Source: Fulvivirga marina
Lineage (GTDB): Bacteria; Bacteroidota; Bacteroidia; Cytophagales; Cyclobacteriaceae
Assembly: GCF_016775155.1 (NCBI RefSeq)
Contig: NZ_JAEUGD010000001.1
Span: 62,001 to 126,000 of the forward strand
Length of the DNA: 64,000 nt
Direction: 5' to 3'
Below the pieces are notes generated by a model. It saw only the letters and a list, made by a program, of their open reading frames with translations. It was not told where the DNA came from and made no database searches. Below, one piece after another: positions 44,238 through 51,607 of the stretch (position 1 is the stretch's first letter; each line of letters opens with the position of its first letter). The position numbers and the translations under genes were made by a program.

Positions 44238-45437
44238 GTGATCTACGGACTTATACTTTTATTAATTACTTTTCTTCTTTCCTATGTTATTGTTAATAAT
44301 ATGGGTAAGAGCTTGAATAACGTTCAAAAGAAATTTCTTTTGCTTCTGATGTATTATCATGCTTTCCTTTCCTTAGTTTATTATCTCTATGCACTCAATA
44401 ACCCTTCAGATTCGAAACAATATTATAGAAAAATAATTCTTGATTACAGAGGTGCAGAATGGTCAGATTACTATGGTGTGAGTACGACTTTTATTGAGTG
44501 GATAGGCTTTCCTTTTATTAAGTACCTTAACTTTTCATACGAGGCTTGTATGGTGCTTTTTTCATTTTTTGGGTTTCTTGGGTTTGTTTTTTTCTACATG
44601 TTTATGAGTTGGCGAATTAAAACAGAGCCTAAAATGTATGGGATTGGCCTTTTGAATCTGGTCTTTTTACTTCCAAATCTACATTTTTGGTCGGGCTCTT
44701 TTGGTAAAGGATCCATTATTTTTATGGCTATCGGCTTGTATTTTTTTGGGCTTAATCGTCCTGCTAACAGATGGATTCAGATATTAATAGGGGGGCTAAT
44801 TATATACCATGTTAGACCCCATGTGATGTTTGTTATACTTATTTCAACTTTTTTAGGGTTTATTTTTAGTGCTAAAGATGTCAGGTGGACAACTAGAGTT
44901 GCTGTTCTAGTTGTTTCAGGGGTTGCTTTCTTTTATATATATAACGATGTTTTACTCTTGGTTGGCATTGAGCAGGGAGATGAGTTGATCGAAGGACTTG
45001 ATTTAACAAGTAGAATAGATGACCTTTCTAAGGCAACTTCCGGCGTGGATATTTCTAATTATTCATTTCCAATGTTAATGTTTACTTTCCTGTATCGTCC
45101 GTTGTTTTTTGATGCTCCAGGATTACTGGGAATTATTGTTTCTTTTGAAAACATACTTTTACTGTTAATAACAATCCAGTTCCTTTTTTCTGGGGGATTG
45201 AAATACTTGTTTAAAGGAGATTACATGGTTAAATCTGCTTTTTTCTCTTTCATTACAGTGTCAATAGCATTAGCTCAAATTTCTGCTAATTTGGGGTTAG
45301 CAATACGTCAAAAAAGTCAGGTAATGCTACTTTTTTTATTTGTGATAGTGGAATTTTTTGATTCAAGAAACCAGGCACGTATCCGATCCATAAGATTTAA
45401 GAACCAACGATTGAAAAATCAATTAATTAATCGATGA
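44238..45437 (+). CDS. Wzy-like polysaccharide polymerase (EpsG/O-antigen-polymerase type)
   Basis: A 399-residue membrane protein with about ten hydrophobic segments and a GTG start. The large mid-loop contains LPNLHFWSGSFGKGSI and YHVRPHVMF, whose conserved Arg and His resemble EpsG/Wzy polymerases. It is the only protein in the locus with this profile, which supports assignment as the polymerase that joins repeat units in the periplasm. Sequence in this family is poorly conserved, so the call depends mainly on topology, these motifs and context. It overlaps the deacetylase gene by 4 nt (ATGA). Confidence 0.75.
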   Translation: MIYGLILLLITFLLSYVIVNNMGKSLNNVQKKFLLLLMYYHAFLSLVYYLYALNNPSDSKQYYRKIILDYRGAEWSDYYGVSTTFIEWIGFPFIKYLNFSYEACMVLFSFFGFLGFVFFYMFMSWRIKTEPKMYGIGLLNLVFLLPNLHFWSGSFGKGSIIFMAIGLYFFGLNRPANRWIQILIGGLIIYHVRPHVMFVILISTFLGFIFSAKDVRWTTRVAVLVVSGVAFFYIYNDVLLLVGIEQGDELIEGLDLTSRIDDLSKATSGVDISNYSFPMLMFTFLYRPLFFDAPGLLGIIVSFENILLLLITIQFLFSGGLKYLFKGDYMVKSAFFSFITVSIALAQISANLGLAIRQKSQVMLLFLFVIVEFFDSRNQARIRSIRFKNQRLKNQLINR

Positions 45438-46417
45438 AGCGATCAATTTTTACCATCTCTCTTGATTTTGAACTACACTGGGGTGGCTTTGAAAAGTGGC
45501 CATTGAATGACAGTTATCGAACCTATTTCTTAAATACAAGGAACAGCATACCTACATTGCTTTCATTGTTTCTCCAAAGTGGTTTGCATGTGACCTGGGC
45601 AACGGTAGGCTTATTGATGCATAGAAATAGGAGTGAATTGTTGGCTAATTTACCCGCTGAGAAACCTGATTATGAAAGAGTTGAACTTTCTGCATATCAT
45701 TTCATGAAAACCAATACCATTGGTGAAAACGAAAAAGAAGATCCTTTTCATTATGCTGCTTCGATCTTAGATCAAATAATGAAGGTGCCTGGTCAGGAAG
45801 TGGGCACCCATACATTTGCCCACTACTACTGTAATGAGAAAGGGCAAAATGCTACTCAATTTCAGCACGATCTGCGTTCAGCTAATAAAGCAGCAGCGGG
45901 TTATGGAGTTACTCTAAGGTCTCTTGTTTTTCCGCGAAATCAATATAATTCTGATTATCTAAAAGCCTGTAAAAAAGAAGGGGTTGAGATTGTAAGAGTA
46001 AACCCATTGGATTGGTGGTGGCAGATTCATAGCACCCAGAGAGAATCTAAATGGAAGAGACTAAATCGGGGGATTGATGCATATTTTTCTATAGGAGGGA
46101 AAACATCTTTCACACTTGATTCTATTAAAAAGGAGAATGGAATTATTTTATTGCCTGCCAGTCGGCTTTTGAGGCCATACAATTCTAAGGAATTGTTTCT
46201 TAATAAGCTGAAGATAAAAAAAATTAAAAATGAGATGACCAGGGCGGCTAAAAATAATGAAGTTTATCATTTGTGGTGGCACCCTCATAATTTTGGTAAT
46301 TTTACTCAGGAAAACTTACATGGTTTGGTGGAAATAGCCAATCATTATCAGAAACTACATCATGATTTTGGGATGCAAAGTATGAATATGGGGGAAATAG
46401 CAGATTGCTTAAATTAA
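45434..46417 (+). CDS. Polysaccharide-deacetylase-family (NodB-like) protein
   Basis: A 327-residue NodB-homology protein: TISLDFELHWGG near residue 8 provides the catalytic Asp and metal Asp, VGTHTFAHYYC near residue 120 gives two His, RSLVFPRNQYN the arginine-rich motif, and YHLWWHPHNFGN the final His. Such enzymes remove N- or O-acetyl groups from polysaccharide. No signal peptide is visible, so cytoplasmic action on a lipid-linked intermediate is possible. The stop overlaps the next start by one base when Met5 of the next reading frame is used (TAATG at 46415). Confidence 0.9.
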   Translation: MKRSIFTISLDFELHWGGFEKWPLNDSYRTYFLNTRNSIPTLLSLFLQSGLHVTWATVGLLMHRNRSELLANLPAEKPDYERVELSAYHFMKTNTIGENEKEDPFHYAASILDQIMKVPGQEVGTHTFAHYYCNEKGQNATQFQHDLRSANKAAAGYGVTLRSLVFPRNQYNSDYLKACKKEGVEIVRVNPLDWWWQIHSTQRESKWKRLNRGIDAYFSIGGKTSFTLDSIKKENGIILLPASRLLRPYNSKELFLNKLKIKKIKNEMTRAAKNNEVYHLWWHPHNFGNFTQENLHGLVEIANHYQKLHHDFGMQSMNMGEIADCLN

Positions 46418-47586
46418 TGGAGCCAAAAGTTAAATTATTGCGTATTACTACGGTGCCTGTATCTCTAAATGTTTTATTAAGAGGTCAATTGGCTTATGTT
46501 CGTAGCAAAGGCTTTGATGTGATAACTGCCAGTGCAGGTGGGGAGGAGATTGATGAGCTTGTGAAGAGGGAAGGAGTAGCTCATCATATAATTCCATTGA
46601 CGAGGAAAATTACGCCATATCAAGACTTTGTTTCATTATGGAAGCTGGTGGCTTTTATAAAAAAGGAGAAAATACAAATAGTACATTCTCATACTCCAAA
46701 AGCAGGTCTGATTGCAATGTTAGCGGCACGAATTGCGGGTGTTCGATACCGTTTACATACTGTTGCAGGTATGCCACTTATGGAGGCATCGGGAATTAAG
46801 CGAATTTTGTTGAAGTTTACAGAAAAGGTCACTTATTGGTGCTCGACAAGAGTTTACCCTAATTCATATCGGCTAATGGACTTTATTAAAACAGAAATAT
46901 CAAATTCGCAGAATAAATTTCATGTCATAGCTAATGGAAGCTCTAATGGTATTGATACAGTATACTTTAGGAGTACCAAAAGCATAGTTCAGCAAAGTGA
47001 GTTAATTAAGGAACAACTGGGATTGAGTAAAAATGATTTTGTTCTCACTTTTATAGGGCGAATTGTGAGTGATAAAGGTATTAATGAATTGGTTGAGGCA
47101 TTTATAACTCTTCAGAAGGAATGTAGCCGTTCTATCAAACTTTTATTAGTAGGACCTTATGAAAATGACCTCAATCCTATTTATCGAACAACAAAGGAAA
47201 GTATCAATGATCATCCAGATATCATTTCTGTAGGGTTTCAGGAAGATGTACGGCCTTATTTCGCTTTGACAGATTTATTTGTTTTCCCTAGCTATAGGGA
47301 GGGGTTCCCTAATGTGGTTCTCCAGTCTTGTGCCATGGGTGTGCCTTGCATTGTATCAGATATTAATGGGTGTAATGAAATTATTCGTCATAAAGAAACT
47401 GGTTTATTAGTACCTGCAAAGGATGTAAATTGCTTAAAAAAGGCCATGGAAGAAATGATTGATAATGAGGAGTTGCGAAATAAATTTGCTGAAAAGGGCA
47501 GGAAGAATGTAGTCTTACACTATGATCAGAAGTACGTTTGGGATCAAATTATTACTGAATATAGAAGCATGATCAAGGATGTATAG
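46417..47586 (+). CDS. Glycosyltransferase family 4 (GT-B fold)
   Basis: A 389-residue GT4 enzyme. I place the start at the ATG at 46417 because it overlaps the previous stop as TAATG, the pattern repeated at other junctions here; an upstream TTG at 46405 would add four residues. Blocks are IVHSHTPKAGLIAMLAARIAGV (acceptor half), FIGRIVSDKGINELVEAF and GFQEDVRPYFALTDLFVFPSYREGFPNVVLQSCAMGVP (donor half). This type often transfers GalNAc or a similar sugar onto the first lipid-linked sugar, and the phosphoglycosyl transferase gene follows with an 8-nt overlap. Confidence 0.92.
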   Translation: MEPKVKLLRITTVPVSLNVLLRGQLAYVRSKGFDVITASAGGEEIDELVKREGVAHHIIPLTRKITPYQDFVSLWKLVAFIKKEKIQIVHSHTPKAGLIAMLAARIAGVRYRLHTVAGMPLMEASGIKRILLKFTEKVTYWCSTRVYPNSYRLMDFIKTEISNSQNKFHVIANGSSNGIDTVYFRSTKSIVQQSELIKEQLGLSKNDFVLTFIGRIVSDKGINELVEAFITLQKECSRSIKLLLVGPYENDLNPIYRTTKESINDHPDIISVGFQEDVRPYFALTDLFVFPSYREGFPNVVLQSCAMGVPCIVSDINGCNEIIRHKETGLLVPAKDVNCLKKAMEEMIDNEELRNKFAEKGRKNVVLHYDQKYVWDQIITEYRSMIKDV

Positions 47587-48238
47587 GCCCATTAAGGATA
47601 TTATTGATAGAATAGTTGCTTTGTTGGCGATTTTAATATTATCACCAGTATTTATACTATGCAGCATTTTATTATGGGCCTTTAACCGCAATGGAGTGAA
47701 GGGAGTTTTTTTTATACAACCCCGTCCAGGTAAGAATGGTAAGATTTTCAAACTAATCAAGTATAAAACAATGACTGATGAGTGCGACCAGTATGGCAAT
47801 CTACTTCCTGACGAAGATCGTCTTACCTGGATAGGTAAATTTGTCCGCAAAACCTCCTTAGATGAAATTCCTCAGCTAATAAATATTATTAAAGGAGATA
47901 TGTCCTTCATTGGGCCTAGACCTCTATTGGTGGAGTATCTACCACTCTATAATGAACGACAGGTTAAACGTCATGAGGTTAAGCCTGGGATCTCTGGATG
48001 GGCGCAAGTAAATGGGCGTAATGCAATATCATGGGAGAAAAAGTTTGAGTATGATATATGGTATGTTCAGAACCAATCTTTTTACCTGGATTTGAAGATA
48101 TTATTTTTAACTCTGGTAAAAGTGTTTAAAGCTGAAGGTATTAGTGGTCAAAATATGGCTACTATGGATAAATTCAAAGGAGAAGGATTAAGTGAAGGTA
48201 GAGATAGGAAAGCTGGAAGTGAAAGGAAGAATTGTTAG
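47579..48238 (+). CDS. Bacterial sugar transferase (phosphoglycosyl transferase, PglC/WcaJ catalytic domain)
   Basis: Likely the initiating enzyme that moves a phospho-sugar from UDP-sugar to undecaprenyl phosphate. One N-terminal re-entrant or membrane helix (residues about 8-30) is followed by the family blocks VFFIQPRPGKNGKIFKLIKYKTM, TSLDEIPQLINIIKGDMSFIGPRPLLVEYLPLY and GISGWAQVNGRN. The 219-residue length is the small monotopic PglC type, without the N-terminal membrane domain of WcaJ. Nearby acetyltransferase, aminotransferase and 4,6-dehydratase genes suggest a UDP-bacillosamine-like donor. Confidence 0.93.
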   Translation: MYRPIKDIIDRIVALLAILILSPVFILCSILLWAFNRNGVKGVFFIQPRPGKNGKIFKLIKYKTMTDECDQYGNLLPDEDRLTWIGKFVRKTSLDEIPQLINIIKGDMSFIGPRPLLVEYLPLYNERQVKRHEVKPGISGWAQVNGRNAISWEKKFEYDIWYVQNQSFYLDLKILFLTLVKVFKAEGISGQNMATMDKFKGEGLSEGRDRKAGSERKNC

Positions 48239-48257
48239 TGTATATAATAACTGCTGT

Positions 48258-48283
48258 AAGGAGTGACGCTGCTTCCTTTTTTT
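48258..48283 (+). terminator. Stem with seven T run after the sugar transferase gene
   Basis: AAGGA (48258-48262) and TCCTT (48274-48278) pair around an 11-nt loop, and the 3' arm merges into seven T residues at 48277-48283. The stem is short, but the T-run is the best in this stretch, 20 nt after the sugar transferase stop. Confidence 0.45.
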
Positions 48284-48343
48284 AATTCAAAAGTTATATA
48301 TTTACTTGCTTGCACTTGAAAACACATTAGAGATAATCAGGAA

Positions 48344-48800
48344 ATGTATTTGTTTGGAGCAAGTGGACATTCAAAAGTTGTTATAGATATTCTTATGAAG
48401 AGAAACATAAGGGTAAATGATTTTTATGATGAAGATTCGATGGACTTGAAGGTATATCTGTAATAGGAGGAGATGCTGAAGATCATAAACCAAGTCATAT
48501 TCCTTGTATTATCTCAATTTGGAATAATAAAATACGAAAAGAAGTGGTTCAACGATTTACAACTACTCGATATGGGAACGCTACTCATCCCAATGCTGTT
48601 ATTGTAACCCGAGAACTGATTGGATGTGGTGTAATTACTGTAGGAGAAGGAACACTTGTTGGGGCAGGGCTACTGTAATGCTTAGCTTGAGTATTGGCAT
48701 GGAAGTAATTATCGGAGCAGGAGCTGTAGTTATTGCTGATGTACCTGATTAAGCAGTGGGAAATCCAAAGAAAATTACAAATATAAATAAATCGGATTGA
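48344..48800 (+). pseudogene. Broken NeuD/PglD-family sugar acetyltransferase
   Basis: The reading begins MYLFGASGHSKVVIDILMK (the NeuD/PglD start) and stops at 48463 after 39 codons. The similarity continues in a second frame (GGDAEDHKPSHIP, YGNATHPNAVIV, GVITVGEGTLVGAG), shifts again near 48668 into ATVMLSLSIGMEVIIGAGAVVIADVPD, then meets a stop where families have a Tyr/Ser and continues AVGNPKK to 48800. Thus there are at least two frameshifts and one nonsense codon relative to the intact paralogue next to it. It ends overlapping the TTG start of that paralogue (48797) by 4 nt. Conservation of the protein pattern shows decay is recent, unless there are sequencing errors. Confidence 0.85.
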
Positions 48801-49417
48801 AAGATATAGCTATATATGGGGCAGGAGGGTTAGGTAGGGAGGTCAAAACTATTATAGATGCCATTAACCTTAAAAAAAAGACTTATAATTTTATTGGTTA
48901 TTTTGATGATGATAGAGGAAAGAATGGAGTGATAGGTGATTTGAACGACCTTAATAAGTGGTCAAGCCCATTGCACTTGATTATAGGAATAGGTGCGCCT
49001 GCCATTAAATTCAAATTAGTTTCCCAAATCACTAGCCCTTATGTTTCTTTTCCAATTCTTATTCATCCTACGGTTATTATAGGCAATCTATCCAAGGTGA
49101 CGATAGGTCAAGGGACAGTGTTGGCAGCGGGTAGCATTTTGACTACGGATATTCATATTGGCAACCATGTACTTATTAACTTAAATACAACTATTGGTCA
49201 TGACGTTTCAATAGGAAGGTTTACTTCAGTTATGCCTGGTGTTAACATTGCCGGTAATATTAAAATTGGAGAACTTGTTCTAGTGGGGGCGGGAGCTAGC
49301 TTGATCAATGCTATTGTTATTGGCAAAAGCGCTATTGTGGGAGCTGGAGCTGTTGTGCTCAGGGAAGTAAAGGAAGAGACTACCGTGGTAGGCGTTCCGG
49401 CAAATCAAAAATGGTGA
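48797..49417 (+). CDS. NeuD/PglD-family sugar N-acetyltransferase
   Basis: A 206-residue acetyltransferase with the PglD two-part plan: DIAIYGAGGLGREVKTII binds the nucleotide-sugar, then left-handed beta-helix repeats (residues about 95-200; IGQGTVLAAGSILTTDIHIGNHVLIN, GAGASLINAIVIGKSAIVGAGAVV) and VVGVPANQKW. The TTG start at 48797 is used because the GAGG motif begins at the usual distance. With the aminotransferase at 50378 and the dehydratase at 51608 it makes a PglD-PglE-PglF-like set for an N-acetylated 4-amino-4,6-dideoxy sugar such as diNAc-bacillosamine. It overlaps the XrtF gene by 7 nt. Confidence 0.9.
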   Translation: MKDIAIYGAGGLGREVKTIIDAINLKKKTYNFIGYFDDDRGKNGVIGDLNDLNKWSSPLHLIIGIGAPAIKFKLVSQITSPYVSFPILIHPTVIIGNLSKVTIGQGTVLAAGSILTTDIHIGNHVLINLNTTIGHDVSIGRFTSVMPGVNIAGNIKIGELVLVGAGASLINAIVIGKSAIVGAGAVVLREVKEETTVVGVPANQKW

Positions 49418-49974
49418 GTATGTCATTCAGTATTAAGGAATTCAAACCAACAATTCTTTTTTTAGTTAAGTTTCTTGTATTATACTTTATACTTAATGTC
49501 CTTTATGGGCTTTTTATTAATCATTATTACCCGCAACCTGATCCTGTTACCCGTAAAGTTGCAGAACAATCGGTTTGGGCTTTGAAGGTTCTCGGGGCTA
49601 ATACATCTGTACGGGACAACTCCGGCAGACCTTCAATAGATGTTTTACAAGAGGAAGATATTATTCTTAGTGTTTATGAAGGTTGCAATGGCTTGAATGT
49701 AATTATAATCTTTTCTGCATTTCTTCTCTCTTTTGGGAGTCCCTCTAAAAAACTAATTTGGTTTATCCCTATAGGAGTTTTGATTATACATATTACCAAT
49801 TTATTGAGAGTTGTAATGCTTTTTGGTGTCTCCATATATTTTCCTCGTTTTATGTATTTTTCTCACAAGTACTTGTTTACTGCCACTATATATGTTGTCG
49901 TTTTTGTAATGTGGTATTTATGGCTCAATAAGACGTATGGTATTAAATCAATCAGCAACAATGCTCCCCAATAG
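49411..49974 (+). CDS. xrtF: Exosortase-family protein XrtF
   Basis: A multi-pass membrane cysteine protease/transpeptidase of the exosortase superfamily, which cuts C-terminal sorting signals and may link proteins to surface polymer. The 187-residue protein has about four to five membrane helices and the family triad: Cys92 in YEGCNGLN, Arg133 in NLLRVVMLF and His152 in YFSHKYLF (numbered from the ATG at 49411; subtract 3 if the start is 49420). Motifs fit the small Bacteroidota type called XrtF. It is placed inside the polysaccharide locus and the adjacent gene encodes its usual partner. A likely substrate is the mini-protein at 41781. Confidence 0.93.
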   Translation: MVSMSFSIKEFKPTILFLVKFLVLYFILNVLYGLFINHYYPQPDPVTRKVAEQSVWALKVLGANTSVRDNSGRPSIDVLQEEDIILSVYEGCNGLNVIIIFSAFLLSFGSPSKKLIWFIPIGVLIIHITNLLRVVMLFGVSIYFPRFMYFSHKYLFTATIYVVVFVMWYLWLNKTYGIKSISNNAPQ

Positions 49975-50377
49975 AGCCAATATTAAGCGAACTCTTGTTA
50001 TTATACTCAGCGTAATAATGCTGATATGTATCTATATTTTTCAGCATAATATTACATTTTTTTTTAATCAACTAGGTGTTTCAGGATACCTCCTATTTGT
50101 TGTTGGCCGTACCTTCAGGTTTGTTGCTAATGACTTGTTGATGATACTTCTGATTTACGGCATATTCTTAAAAAGGAAATATGTTATATTCGCATTTTAT
50201 GTGCAATTGGGGGGGATATTACTAATTCTGATCCCTTATCTGGTTCTAAAATATTATACTACATATAATGGTCCATTAGTGTCATTTTTACATAGATTAA
50301 TCATTAATCCATTGCTATTAATACTGCTGTTGCCAGCTTTTTATTATCAGGAAAAATATAAAACTAAGAACAGATAA
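49937..50377 (+). CDS. XrtF-associated small membrane protein
   Basis: The 146-residue protein has about four hydrophobic segments (residues about 20-35, 45-62, 72-90 and 115-140). Size, membrane topology and the position next to XrtF match the exosortase-F system-associated family. Its start overlaps the XrtF gene by 38 nt if the ATG at 49937 is used, or 14 nt with Met9 at 49961, where the hydrophobic part is still intact. It ends directly before the aminotransferase gene. Its biochemical role is unknown; a partner or chaperone of the exosortase is inferred. Confidence 0.82.
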   Translation: MVLNQSATMLPNRANIKRTLVIILSVIMLICIYIFQHNITFFFNQLGVSGYLLFVVGRTFRFVANDLLMILLIYGIFLKRKYVIFAFYVQLGGILLILIPYLVLKYYTTYNGPLVSFLHRLIINPLLLILLLPAFYYQEKYKTKNR

Positions 50378-51508
50378 ATGCAGGAAAAAATATACTTATC
50401 CTCTCCGCATATGGGGGGGCAGGAAATCAAGTACATACAGGAAGCATTCGATACTAATTGGATTTCGCCAGTAGGGCCAAATATAGATGGTTTTGAAAGG
50501 GATCTTTCCGAGTATACTGATGGGTTGAATGTTGCTGCCTTAAGTTCAGGGACCGCGGCTATACATTTAGCACTTATCATTTTGGGGGTTCAACAGACTG
50601 ATGAGGTGATTTGTAGTTCTTTTACATTTGCAGGTTCATGTAATCCTATTGTTTATCTTGGGGCGACTCCTGTTTTTGTTGACTCTGAAGAGGAAACTTG
50701 GAATATGGACCCGGAGCTTCTTAGGAAGGCAATTGAAGATAGAATTTCTAAAGGAAAAACGCCAAAAGCCATTGTTGTGGTCCATCTATATGGTATGCCA
50801 GCCAAAATGGATGAACTAATGTCTATTGCTGAACAATATGGAATACCTGTAATAGAGGATGCTGCTGAAGGAGTAGGTTCAACTTACCATGGGAAAAAAC
50901 TTGGTACATTTGGAGATATTGGTATATTTTCATTCAATGGAAATAAGATAATTACAACTTCGGGAGGGGGAGCTTTTTTATCACGAAATGTAGATTTCGT
51001 ACAAAAAGCACGCTTTCTTTCCACTCAGGCTCGTGATAATGCGCCTCATTATGAGCACTCACAAATTGGATATAACTATAGAATGAGCAATGTATGTGCG
51101 GGAATAGGAAGGGGACAGATGGAAGTGTTGGATCAGCATATATTGTTACGTAGAAAGAATTTTGATTTTTATAGAGATTTACTTGGGGTATTTTCAGGTG
51201 TATCATTTCTTTTAGAACGGGCCAATACTTTTTCTAACCGGTGGTTAACCACGGCTTTGATAAATCCTGAAGAAACAGGGGGGATCTCAAGAGAAGATCT
51301 TCGTTTGGCTCTGGAAGAAGAGAACATAGAAAGTAGGCCTCTATGGAAACCTATGCATCTTCAACCAGTATTTACCGGAGCACCTTTTTATGGGACCGGT
51401 GTATCAGAAAGTTTGTTTATAAATGGCATTTGCTTGCCGTCCGGAAGTAACATGAATGAAAGTCAGCTTCAACGTGTTAAATCAGTTTTACTCAGACTTT
51501 TCTCGTAG
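50378..51508 (+). CDS. DegT/DnrJ/EryC1/StrS-family aminotransferase (PglE/LegC-like)
   Basis: A PLP-dependent sugar aminotransferase, 376 residues. Lys190 in FSFNGNKIITTSGGGAFL is the PLP lysine; IYLSSPHMGGQEIKYIQEAFDTNWISPVGPN at the start and VIEDAAEGVGSTYHGKKLGTFGD are typical of enzymes making UDP-4-amino-4,6-dideoxy-GlcNAc (PglE-type). The neighbouring dehydratase gene (51608) provides the 4-keto substrate and the acetyltransferase (48797) the next step. It begins at the last base of the XrtF-associated gene stop and is followed by a 99-nt gap with an inverted repeat. Confidence 0.93.
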   Translation: MQEKIYLSSPHMGGQEIKYIQEAFDTNWISPVGPNIDGFERDLSEYTDGLNVAALSSGTAAIHLALIILGVQQTDEVICSSFTFAGSCNPIVYLGATPVFVDSEEETWNMDPELLRKAIEDRISKGKTPKAIVVVHLYGMPAKMDELMSIAEQYGIPVIEDAAEGVGSTYHGKKLGTFGDIGIFSFNGNKIITTSGGGAFLSRNVDFVQKARFLSTQARDNAPHYEHSQIGYNYRMSNVCAGIGRGQMEVLDQHILLRRKNFDFYRDLLGVFSGVSFLLERANTFSNRWLTTALINPEETGGISREDLRLALEEENIESRPLWKPMHLQPVFTGAPFYGTGVSESLFINGICLPSGSNMNESQLQRVKSVLLRLFS

Positions 51509-51545
51509 AAATGTATCGTATTCAGAGGTCCATACTTACATCTTT

Positions 51546-51571
51546 TTTGCAATTTGTGTTTAAATTGCAAA
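51546..51571. promoter_or_regulatory. 10-bp inverted repeat between aminotransferase and dehydratase genes
   Basis: TTTGCAATTT at 51546-51555 and AAATTGCAAA at 51562-51571 are perfect reverse complements around a 6-nt loop. It may be a terminator for the upstream run or a regulator operator for the dehydratase gene; A/T-rich content gives a weak stem, and no promoter box was convincing here. Confidence 0.45.
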
Positions 51572-51607
51572 TAATCGTTTTGTGTATAAAAATGTAATAA
51601 AGAAATT

